Shown: piece after piece, positions 1 to 4,938 of the stretch | Numbering within the stretch: position 1 is the stretch's first letter | Layout: the number at the start of each line of letters is the position of its first letter | Assembly: GCA_017963715.1 (NCBI GenBank) | Contig: JAGCTK010000141.1 | Span: forward strand, 1-5,857 | DNA length: 5,857 nt | Direction of reading: 5' to 3' | Source: Alphaproteobacteria bacterium | GTDB lineage: Bacteria; Pseudomonadota; Alphaproteobacteria; RF32; CAG-239 | Notes under the pieces: generated by a model | What the model was told of the DNA's origin: nothing | What the model saw: the letters and a program-made list of their open reading frames with translations, nothing else | Databases searched by the model: none | Position numbers and translations under genes: made by a program

Positions 1-461
1 ATGTATCTGAAATTGAAAAAATTGATATAGGTGAAGGAATTACATCAACAGGCAAATATTTTTGTGCGAATTGTACCAAATTAAAAGATGTTAAATTACC
101 CGAAACCCTAAAAGATTTATCTTTGGATACTTTTTGGGATACTTCACTTAAAGAGATTACAGTACCAGAATCGGTTGTCACAATTTCGGATGAAGCATTT
201 TTGGATTCTTCAAATTTAGAAAAAGTTTATTGCAGCGCGGCTCAAGCCACAAAATGCGCTGTCGCGATTGAAGGTTCAAGGGCGGGAATTGAACCGATTA
301 TTTATGAAAAATACGGTGATGCTTATTATATAGACGGAAAATTTTATCAAAATGCATATGATATGACGAAAAATAATAATATTAAAAAACGAATCTATAC
401 TGTTGATGAAGCGCGTAAAGATTCGGGTGAAACGAATCGGGTGACGATTCGGTATAAATGA
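1..461 (+). CDS. BspA-like leucine-rich-repeat protein, 3' end only
   Basis: The reading frame is open from the first bases of the window (first full codon at position 3) to TGA at 459-461, so this is the C-terminal about 152 residues of a longer protein. It shows two to three repeats of about 22 residues in the BspA/TpLRR (LRR_5) style: a Phe start, then KLKDVKLPETL, SLKEITVPESV and NLEKVYC, each preceded by a short I-S/T-x-x-x-F type turn. In this family such repeats are usually on surface or secreted proteins that bind host or matrix ligands. The repeats end near CSAAQATKC, and a non-repeat tail of about 65 residues follows, ending in IYTVDEARK...RVTIRYK; this looks like a short C-terminal module. 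A TTG at 123 could be read as a start, but the repeat pattern continues upstream of it, so it is internal. The N terminus and any signal peptide lie outside the window. Confidence 0.85.
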   Translation, partial: VSEIEKIDIGEGITSTGKYFCANCTKLKDVKLPETLKDLSLDTFWDTSLKEITVPESVVTISDEAFLDSSNLEKVYCSAAQATKCAVAIEGSRAGIEPIIYEKYGDAYYIDGKFYQNAYDMTKNNNIKKRIYTVDEARKDSGETNRVTIRYK

Positions 462-550
462 CGAATCGCCTTATTTTCATGCTCGTCGGCTTTCAAAAAG
501 GACTCTTATTATATATCGTGGGCCGAAATAAACGGCGAATCGGAATGTAA
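458..550 (+). CDS. possible 30-codon ORF coupled to the LRR gene (doubtful)
   Basis: An ATG at 458-460 overlaps the TGA of the LRR gene as ATGA, the classic arrangement for termination-reinitiation. The frame runs 30 codons to TAA at 548-550 and encodes a peptide starting MTNRLIFMLVGF, with a hydrophobic stretch (residues 5-21) and a basic tail (GRNKRRIGM). No independent Shine-Dalgarno sequence is visible. A hydrophobic core with a basic end suits a small membrane peptide, but an ORF this short can easily arise by chance, and I do not recognise it. Conservation in relatives would be needed before treating it as a gene. Confidence 0.18.
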   Translation: MTNRLIFMLVGFQKGLLLYIVGRNKRRIGM

Positions 551-576
551 TTTGGAACGAAATTTTAAAATTTCAG

Positions 577-610
577 GGTGATTTTTTTGTAAATAAGGGA
601 AAAAATCACC
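577..610. repeat. 11-bp perfect inverted repeat
   Basis: Bases 577-587 (GGTGATTTTTT) pair perfectly with 600-610 across a 12-nt loop. The hairpin lies between the convergent LRR gene and the minus-strand gene at 671. Neither side is followed by a clean T run, so it is a weak terminator candidate at best. It may back up the stronger terminator at 622-662 or protect a 3' end. Confidence 0.4.
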
Positions 611-621
611 TAAAAATAGCA

Positions 622-662
622 AAAAAAACACTTGTCGGTTGGATACCGGCAAGTGTTTTTTT
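622..662. terminator. bidirectional intrinsic terminator
   Basis: A 10-bp stem, 629-638 (CACTTGTCGG) with 646-655 (CCGGCAAGTG) and one T-G wobble, closes a 7-nt loop. It is flanked by seven A on the left and seven T on the right, so it reads as a rho-independent terminator on either strand. It sits between convergent genes, 161 bp after the LRR stop and about 9 bp after the end of the minus-strand gene at 671. Confidence 0.88.
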
Positions 663-670
663 GTGGCGTT

Positions 671-1123
671 TTAGAATTTTCTGTCTGCTTTGCCCTTTTC
701 GTAGACCTCCTTTGCAAATGAAAAACGCTGATCCTTATTCATGATTTCTACCAATTCCGGCAGAAAATCAAAACGTAAAGCGTAGGAATATACCAATTTT
801 TTGAAGACATACCACTTATCGTTGTAATCAATAAGAAGACGTTGAAATCTTTTGTCTTTTTCAACGTTGATGTCTAATTTTTGGATGTTTTCCCAAAACT
901 TTTTTTGAAGAGAAGTATCGTCTTCCAAATACGATAAACAGTATCTGTCATGACAAATTTTTTTTGTTTCGCGCTCAAACCAATAATTCCAGTCGTAAGA
1001 ATAAAACTGCTTTTTTTCAAGTCGGCGGTAACGATCCTCACGTTCTGCTTTGATATCATTCAAACCCGCAAATATCAAACAGATACACACAAGAATAATG
1101 ACTAATATTATATCTTTATCCAT
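671..1123 (-). CDS. hypothetical single-pass membrane protein, 150 aa
   Basis: I do not recognise this protein. Residues 5-21 (IILVIILVCICLIFAGL) form one strongly hydrophobic segment right after an acidic MDKD start. A highly charged stretch follows (KAEREDRYRRLEKK), and the remaining 110 residues are rich in Tyr, Trp, Phe, Lys and Asp and look alpha-helical and soluble. The positive-inside rule puts the C-terminal domain in the cytoplasm, with an uncleaved N-terminal anchor. Two cysteines lie in the anchor (C13, C15), but there is no lipobox. The ATG at 1123 has no clear Shine-Dalgarno sequence; the upstream minus-strand DNA holds a weak promoter-like pair (TTGACT at 1227-1222, 17-bp spacer, TACAGT at 1204-1199). 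The gene ends just before the terminator at 622-662. It is separated from the minus-strand gene upstream of it by another hairpin, so it probably forms its own transcript. Confidence 0.65.
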   Translation of the reverse strand: MDKDIILVIILVCICLIFAGLNDIKAEREDRYRRLEKKQFYSYDWNYWFERETKKICHDRYCLSYLEDDTSLQKKFWENIQKLDINVEKDKRFQRLLIDYNDKWYVFKKLVYSYALRFDFLPELVEIMNKDQRFSFAKEVYEKGKADRKF

Positions 1124-1228
1124 AAAAATTATGCACGGGCTTTTACCGCAGCATGCCTTCTTAACATTTAATTTGTATATAATATTTTATCGAGTGCAAC
1201 TGTAGATAAAAATCTTGTCAAAGTCAAT

Positions 1229-1293
1229 AAAAAACCTTTGGTTTATAAGACTGTTCACTTGCGTGATTGATCTCAAAACCAAAGGAATTTTTT
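1229..1293. terminator. hairpin terminator after the 84-aa membrane protein gene
   Basis: CCTTTGGTTT (1235-1244) pairs with AAACCAAAGG (1276-1285). The 31-nt loop contains a small inner stem, TCAC (1255-1258) with GTGA (1263-1266). Six A (1229-1234) lie outside the left arm and six T (1288-1293) outside the right arm. Read on the minus strand it follows the stop codon at 1302 by about 17 nt and ends in six T, as expected for a rho-independent terminator. The long loop makes it weaker than a textbook example. Confidence 0.65.
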
Positions 1294-1301
1294 GTGTTGC
1301 T

Positions 1302-1556
1302 CTACGATTCAAGATATTGTTTGAAACTCCTGTAGAGGGTGAAAAAGAGGAGGACATAAAGTACTGAGAGCATAGCCATCTCAGATGATGGTGCTACATG
1401 TACCCAAGTGTGTATGGCAAGCCCAATGCTCCACAGAAATACAAGGATAGCACCGAGGTACCATAACGGACACTCTGGGAATGCTGCTTCACTCCCCATT
1501 TTACAAGCATAATACACTGCAAACAGCAGCAGGCATGCTAAGATCATGTTTGACAT
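1302..1556 (-). CDS. hypothetical three-helix membrane protein, 84 aa
   Basis: I do not recognise this protein. Three hydrophobic segments are visible: residues 4-19 (MILACLLLFAVYYACK), about 31-52 (from LWYLGAILVFLW) and about 58-77 (from AMLSVLYVLLFFTLY). A short loop with a Cys-Pro pair (PECP, 27-30) lies between the first two. The tail is short and basic (RSFKQYLES). Size and layout suit a small integral inner-membrane protein; I infer no function. It starts at ATG 1556, with a second in-frame ATG at codon 4, and neither has a clear ribosome binding site: the upstream minus-strand sequence is almost pure A/T. A good promoter lies about 40 bp upstream and a terminator follows the stop, so this is a single-gene unit, transcribed divergently from rnj. 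Confidence 0.6.
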   Translation of the reverse strand: MSNMILACLLLFAVYYACKMGSEAAFPECPLWYLGAILVFLWSIGLAIHTWVHVAPSSEMAMLSVLYVLLFFTLYRSFKQYLES

Positions 1557-1594
1557 AACTTATATTTTTTTAATAATAATTGATTGATTGGCTG

Positions 1595-1624
1595 AGTTTA
1601 CAAGTTTTGAAAAGTTTTGTCAAG
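1595..1624 (-). promoter_or_regulatory. sigma70-type promoter for the 84-aa membrane protein
   Basis: On the minus strand there is a perfect TTGACA (1624-1619), an 18-bp spacer, and TAAACT (1600-1595), which matches the TATAAT consensus at 4 of 6 positions. Transcription would begin near 1588, giving a leader of about 32 nt before the ATG at 1556. Confidence 0.55.
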
Positions 1625-1630
1625 AGTTTT

Positions 1631-1709
1631 TTTAAGTGAAAAGTTATTATCATCTGAATTTAAGTGAACAAACACAAAAAACTTCGTGATGCTAAAGTCA
1701 TCACTTAAA
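1631..1709. repeat. three copies of TTTAAGTGA in the divergent promoter region
   Basis: TTTAAGTGA occurs at 1631-1639 and 1659-1667, and in inverted orientation (TCACTTAAA) at 1701-1709. Start-to-start spacings are 28 bp and 42 bp, the latter close to four helical turns. The cluster lies between the leftward promoter of the membrane protein gene and the rightward rnj promoter, a natural place for operator sites. A further 6-bp inverted repeat (1686-1691 with 1699-1704) abuts the third copy. Binding by a regulator is inference. Confidence 0.4.
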
Positions 1710-1754
1710 AAGGCGGGATGCTGTCAAAAAAAATATTAAAAAACGTAAAAAATC

Positions 1755-1782
1755 TTGCATTTTGTCAAAATTTATGTATGAT
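1755..1782 (+). promoter_or_regulatory. candidate promoter for rnj
   Basis: TTGCAT (1755-1760) and TATGAT (1777-1782, 5 of 6 to consensus) are separated by 16 bp. Transcription would start near 1789, giving a very short leader of about 16 nt before the rnj ATG at 1805. The -35 side shares the 10-mer CTTGCATTTT with the tRNA-Gly promoter at 3886-3913. Confidence 0.5.
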
Positions 1783-1792
1783 AGGGGTGTTG

Positions 1793-1798
1793 AAAGGG
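1793..1798 (+). promoter_or_regulatory. Shine-Dalgarno sequence that decides the rnj start
   Basis: AAAGGG lies 6 nt before ATG 1805. This supports the 639-aa start over the in-frame ATG at 1718, whose purine-rich GGCGGG sits directly against the start codon and which lies upstream of the candidate promoter. Confidence 0.6.
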
Positions 1799-1804
1799 TT
1801 GAAC

Positions 1805-3724
1805 ATGGTTAAAGACACATACGGTACTCAAGTTAAATTCTTAGGCGGTAACAATGAAAACCGTATCGGCGCCAACAGCATTTTAATTGAGCATAGCGAG
1901 CAAGGCAAAAAAACGACTCGTGTGATGATTGATTCCGGCTCATTGTTTGCACCGGACTATTCCGAATACGCTGCAGTTTTTGCCGATATGTCATCTTATT
2001 TTGAAAATCCGTATCATCCGTGTGAATATCCCGTTGATGCTCTGTTCATCACGCATTGTCATGAAGATCATATCGGTGCGCTTGCCTATTTTGCCGTCGC
2101 AAAATATAAACTGCCGAAAATATATACAAGCGAATACACAAAAGATATGATTTTAAGCCAGATGAAAAAACTCAATGTCCCTCAAGAATTTATACCCGAA
2201 ATTGAAATTGTTTCACAGGGACAAACCGTTGATGCTTCCGATAACACGCATGTGTCACCTTTTAGCGTTTCACATTCGACACACAGCGCATTGGGTTTTC
2301 ATATACACACAACAACAGACGGTCAAATAAATGCCGGTCTTTTATGCACCGGCGATTATCATTTGGATAAAGTTCCTTTTGGAAAATGTTTTGAAGAAGA
2401 ATCTTTTGCAAAATTTATATCTGATAAGCCCGTCACACATATTTTAACCGATTCGACTTCCGCCACTATGGACGAATCCCAAACCGTCACGTGTGAACAA
2501 GCCGTTGATAACGTGGTACGCGAACTGGAAAAACACCCCGAAAAGCAGGTTTTTGCACCCGTGATTTCCCGCAGTGTGCAAAATTTAGCCATTCATTTGA
2601 AAGCCGCTTATCGTTTGGGCAGGCATGTATTAATCATCAGTCCGGCCCTACGCGATTCCTACAACATTTTAAGAAAAAGGTTGAAAGATAACGATCCCGA
2701 GCTCTTAAAAATGTTTGGTGTGAAAGAAGGGGAAGAATTTGATATTGATTCATTTGTACATACGGCAAACAACAACGCGGATATTCAAAATCTGACAAAT
2801 AAATATTCCTATGGTAAAAGGTATTTTATTCACAGCGGTGCCATGGGGGAAGAAACGTCCCTTTTGGCTGTATTGGCAGGGCAAAATAAAGTCACTTATG
2901 ATGAAAAAGGCAAAGTCAAAGGCAAAGGTCTGAGCGGTCATCCCGTTTTAACGGTAGATACAAACAGCGTATTTATCATTTCGCAACGTGCCATTCCGGG
3001 TATCAGTGATGTATCGCTGCCTATTTATCTCAATAAATTGCAAGCTATAGGGGCTACTGTTATCAAAAACGGAGATACGCCCGATCAAAAATTTCAACGT
3101 AGCGGCCATGCCAACAAAGCGGAAGTTCAAAAACTATATGACTTGACGGTTCAACATTGTGCCAATGCAAAACAAATTCAAGATGGAACACAAAAGGTTA
3201 CTGTGGTAGCTATACACGGTAGCGTTGAACAATTAGAGGCACAGAATCAAATATTTGAAAACAAACATGTACAAACAATGCTGTGCCGTAATACGGATAT
3301 CCTCCGAATCACAAACGGCAACACAAAGCAAATACTGGGGCTTTCTTTCGAAAATCAATCATGGATCGGTATTGAAAAACATTCAATGAGCGGATATGGC
3401 GTAGATGATGTGTTTTCATTTGACGTGTGCGATAAAAACTTCATCAAAATCAAAAATTTATTTACGGTTATCAATATCAGCACCAGCGCCAATCCGCATG
3501 CACACAAGGAAAACAGTTATCGTGTTGCAAAGGCCTTAGAAACCGCTTTAAAACTTGAAGAGGAAGGAACATTTATGTCAAATATTCAAATCCGCAATCA
3601 AGTACGCGGCGATAAAAGAGGGCGTGTGGTAGAGGAATATTCATATGAAGACCTTGAAGAATTGCGTAATACTCATTCTAAGCCGCGCAAAAAAAATTAT
3701 CGTCGTGGGTATGACGGCAGATGA
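1805..3724 (+). CDS. rnj: ribonuclease J family protein (MBL-fold/beta-CASP RNase), divergent, 639 aa
   Basis: RNase J is a cytoplasmic zinc-dependent ribonuclease with 5'-3' exonuclease and endonuclease activity in mRNA decay and RNA maturation. Numbering from ATG 1805, the metallo-beta-lactamase signature is HCHEDH (H84, H86, D88, H89). Further metal ligands are H157 (SHSTHS) and D184 (CTGDYHLD). The beta-CASP part begins near DSTSA (D216) and includes SGAMGEE (344-350, the usual TGSQGEP motif), IPGISDVSLP (about 397-406) and SGHA (433-436). H471 in AIHGS matches the last metal-binding His. The tail is basic (SKPRKKNYRRGYDGR), as often seen in RNA-binding proteins. The protein is longer than the usual approximately 555 aa, with extra residues in the beta-CASP region and between SGHA and the last His. 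The usual HGE reads HGS, and the Gly in HGHEDH is Cys. It has its own promoter and terminator. The family call is firm; an archaeal-type or CPSF-like beta-CASP enzyme is less likely because SGHA and the TGSQGEP-like motif fit RNase J. Confidence 0.88.
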   Translation: MVKDTYGTQVKFLGGNNENRIGANSILIEHSEQGKKTTRVMIDSGSLFAPDYSEYAAVFADMSSYFENPYHPCEYPVDALFITHCHEDHIGALAYFAVAKYKLPKIYTSEYTKDMILSQMKKLNVPQEFIPEIEIVSQGQTVDASDNTHVSPFSVSHSTHSALGFHIHTTTDGQINAGLLCTGDYHLDKVPFGKCFEEESFAKFISDKPVTHILTDSTSATMDESQTVTCEQAVDNVVRELEKHPEKQVFAPVISRSVQNLAIHLKAAYRLGRHVLIISPALRDSYNILRKRLKDNDPELLKMFGVKEGEEFDIDSFVHTANNNADIQNLTNKYSYGKRYFIHSGAMGEETSLLAVLAGQNKVTYDEKGKVKGKGLSGHPVLTVDTNSVFIISQRAIPGISDVSLPIYLNKLQAIGATVIKNGDTPDQKFQRSGHANKAEVQKLYDLTVQHCANAKQIQDGTQKVTVVAIHGSVEQLEAQNQIFENKHVQTMLCRNTDILRITNGNTKQILGLSFENQSWIGIEKHSMSGYGVDDVFSFDVCDKNFIKIKNLFTVINISTSANPHAHKENSYRVAKALETALKLEEEGTFMSNIQIRNQVRGDKRGRVVEEYSYEDLEELRNTHSKPRKKNYRRGYDGR

Positions 3725-3757
3725 TAGGTATTCTTATCGTTAACCCTTAAAATAAAA

Positions 3758-3789
3758 AACGCTCCCGTGAAGGGAGCGTTCTTTGTTTT
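3758..3789. terminator. bidirectional terminator between rnj and tRNA-Gly
   Basis: AACGCTCCC (3758-3766) pairs perfectly with GGGAGCGTT (3772-3780) around a 5-nt GTGAA loop. A T-rich run (to 3789) follows on the plus strand and an A-rich run (3751-3757) precedes it. It lies 33 bp after the rnj stop and directly after the 3' end of the minus-strand tRNA, so it can end both transcripts. Confidence 0.92.
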
Positions 3790-3792
3790 AAT

Positions 3793-3867
3793 TGGAGCGG
3801 GCAATGGGATTCGGACCCACGACATCAACCTTGGCAAGGTTGCGCTCTACCCCTGAGCTATACCCGC
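3793..3867 (-). tRNA. tRNA-Gly(GCC), CCA encoded
   Basis: On the minus strand a full cloverleaf can be drawn. The acceptor stem is GCGGGTA with TGCCCGC (one T-G wobble), the D arm GCTC/GAGC with loop AGGGGTA, and the anticodon stem CAACC/GGTTG around TTGCCAA (anticodon GCC, Gly). The variable loop is ATGTC, the T stem GTGGG/CCCAT, the discriminator T, and an encoded CCA follows (3795-3793). The mature body runs from 3867 to 3796 and is 72 nt. The T loop reads TCCGAAT in place of the usual TTCGAAT, so position 55 is C and cannot become pseudouridine. All stems are intact, so the gene looks functional. It is a single gene with its own promoter and terminator. Confidence 0.95.
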
Positions 3868-3885
3868 ATCGTTTTGATGGGTTAC

Positions 3886-3913
3886 TTAATATCACATCAA
3901 AAATAAAATGCAA
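3886..3913 (-). promoter_or_regulatory. candidate promoter for tRNA-Gly
   Basis: On the minus strand TTGCAT (3913-3908), a 16-bp spacer and TATTAA (3891-3886) place the start near 3879, about 12 nt before the mature tRNA 5' end. The -35 context CTTGCATTTT and the 16-bp spacing are the same as in the rnj promoter, which strengthens both calls. Confidence 0.5.
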
Positions 3914-3994
3914 GTCTTTTTTTTTATTTTTTTAAAAAAACTTTAGCAAAAAGAGAGTAATATTATTTAAAATAAATAGAAAAGGATTGTTTTT

Positions 3995-4648
3995 ATGGAA
4001 AATTTGGCAGATTATATCGAGCACACGCTCTTAAAACAAGATGCAACGGAGCAGGATTTTATCAGGCTTTTTAATGAGGCAAAAGAACATCGGTTTTACG
4101 GTGTATGTGTCAATCCGGCATACGTCAAAAAGGCCGCGGCATATCTTAAAGGAAGCGGTGTTAAAGTCGTCAGTGTTGTGGGTTTTCCGTTGGGTGCGAA
4201 TTTGCCCGAAGTTAAGGCATTTGAAACTAAAAAAGCCATTGTTGACGGAGCGGATGAAATCGATATGGTCATCAATGTGACAAATGTTAAAAATCAGGCC
4301 TGGGATGATGTGTTGGAAGATATCGAGACCGTGAAAAAAGTTTGTGCCGACAAAGCCTTAAAAGTGATTATTGAAACAGATTTGTTGAGCAAAGACGAAA
4401 TTGAAAAGGTTTCAATTTTGTGCATTGAGGCAAAGGCTGATTTTGTGAAAACTTCCACCGGATTTGTAAAAGGCGGTGCGGGTGCTAAGCCGGAAGATGT
4501 TGAATTGATTGCAAAAATCGTGAAGCCGTACGGCTTGAGGGTAAAAGCATCGGGCGGCATTAAAGATAAAGAAAAAGCACTTTTGTTAATCAAAGCCGGT
4601 GCCGATAGGTTGGGAACCAGTTCGGGCGTTCGGATTATTGAAAATTAA
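3995..4648 (+). CDS. deoC: deoxyribose-phosphate aldolase, 217 aa
   Basis: DeoC cleaves 2-deoxy-D-ribose 5-phosphate to glyceraldehyde 3-phosphate and acetaldehyde, the last step that feeds deoxyribonucleosides into central metabolism. It is a soluble class I aldolase with a TIM-barrel fold. Visible family signatures, in order, are HTLLK (10-14), YGVCVNP (35-41, with the active-site-region Cys at 38), VVGFPLG (61-67), DEIDMVIN (87-94, proton-relay Asp90), DFVKTSTGF (149-157, Schiff-base Lys152) and LRVKASGGI (181-189, second catalytic Lys184). AGADRLGTSSG (201-211) forms the phosphate site. All key residues are present. Length fits the short bacterial form (about 215-225 aa). The start is supported by AAAGGA at 3981-3986, 8 nt upstream of the ATG. 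A promoter is not obvious in the A/T-rich upstream DNA. No other deoxynucleoside catabolism gene (deoA, deoB, deoD, cdd) is adjacent in this window. Confidence 0.97.
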   Translation: MENLADYIEHTLLKQDATEQDFIRLFNEAKEHRFYGVCVNPAYVKKAAAYLKGSGVKVVSVVGFPLGANLPEVKAFETKKAIVDGADEIDMVINVTNVKNQAWDDVLEDIETVKKVCADKALKVIIETDLLSKDEIEKVSILCIEAKADFVKTSTGFVKGGAGAKPEDVELIAKIVKPYGLRVKASGGIKDKEKALLLIKAGADRLGTSSGVRIIEN

Positions 4649-4689
4649 AATTTTATATCGGCAATATATTCATTTAGCAAAAATAAAAC

Positions 4690-4718
4690 TTGACAAAATT
4701 CAAAATTTAGGCTATTTT
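4690..4718 (+). promoter_or_regulatory. strong sigma70-type promoter for the gene at 4934
   Basis: A perfect TTGACA (4690-4695), an ideal 17-bp spacer and TATTTT (4713-4718, 4 of 6) make this the best promoter match in the window. Transcription would start near 4725 and leave a leader of about 210 nt before the ATG at 4934. The stretch 4649-4689 after deoC shows no clear terminator, so deoC read-through into this unit is possible. Confidence 0.6.
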
Positions 4719-4769
4719 GATGATGCTTATGGATATTGTGACGATTATTAGGTTTGTGTGGAGTTGAGA

Positions 4770-4808
4770 ATGAGGGCTATGCCTGAAGACTTGATTTTAA
4801 TGGACTGA
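4770..4808 (+). CDS. possible 12-codon leader peptide (doubtful)
   Basis: ATG 4770 is preceded by GGAG (4760-4763) with a 6-nt spacer, the only good Shine-Dalgarno arrangement in the leader of the 4934 gene. The frame runs 12 codons (MRAMPEDLILMD) to TGA at 4806-4808. No run of a single amino acid suggests classical attenuation control. It may be a translated upstream ORF controlling the downstream structures, or a chance ORF. Confidence 0.2.
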   Translation: MRAMPEDLILMD

Positions 4809-4848
4809 ACGTTGAAACGATTGATGTAGGTGCGATCTCTCGGGTTTA

Positions 4849-4938
4849 AATTTGAAAAGAGTGTTCAAATTAACGCCGTTCGCTTTTTCACCTTTTGCGG
4901 AGACGGAAGGTGCGCCATTAAAACAGTTATATTATGGC
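4849..4938 (+). promoter_or_regulatory. structured 5' leader with three hairpins, the last over the start codon
   Basis: Three successive hairpins can be drawn. H1 is AATTTGAA (4849-4856) with TTCAAATT (4864-4871), loop 7 nt. H2 is CACCTTTTG (4889-4897) with CGGAAGGTG (4904-4912), including two T-G wobbles, loop 6 nt. H3 is GCCAT (4914-4918) with ATGGC (4934-4938), which buries the start codon of the next gene. H3 is short and may be marginal alone. The leader matches no riboswitch class I recognise. Translational control is inference. Confidence 0.35.

Noticed and set aside
671..1123. Lipoprotein signal in the 150-aa protein (LVCIC)
   Set aside because: Residues before each Cys do not fit a lipobox (no small residue at -1), and the start MDKD lacks a basic n-region.
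1718..1804. Upstream in-frame ATG extending RNase J by 29 residues
   Set aside because: The extension is a Lys/Asn-rich stretch unlike RNase J N termini, its GGCGGG abuts the ATG, it would start before the candidate promoter, and ATG 1805 has a well-spaced AAAGGG.
3918..3940. Poly-T/poly-A tract upstream of deoC as a terminator or hairpin
   Set aside because: It lacks a G/C stem; simple A/T runs can pair but do not make an intrinsic terminator. It may only be a flexible promoter-upstream region.
3942..3966. TTTAGC ... TATTAT as a deoC promoter
   Set aside because: The spacer is only 13 bp and the -35 match is poor.
4720..4767. 15-codon ORF (MMLMDIV...) right after the promoter at 4690
   Set aside because: It begins at or before the predicted transcription start and has no ribosome binding site.
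4770..4845. Remnant of a broken gene: MPEDLILMD and, in another frame, NVETIDVGAISRV
   Set aside because: The two fragments read smoothly but are very short, lie in different frames, and match no family I can name.
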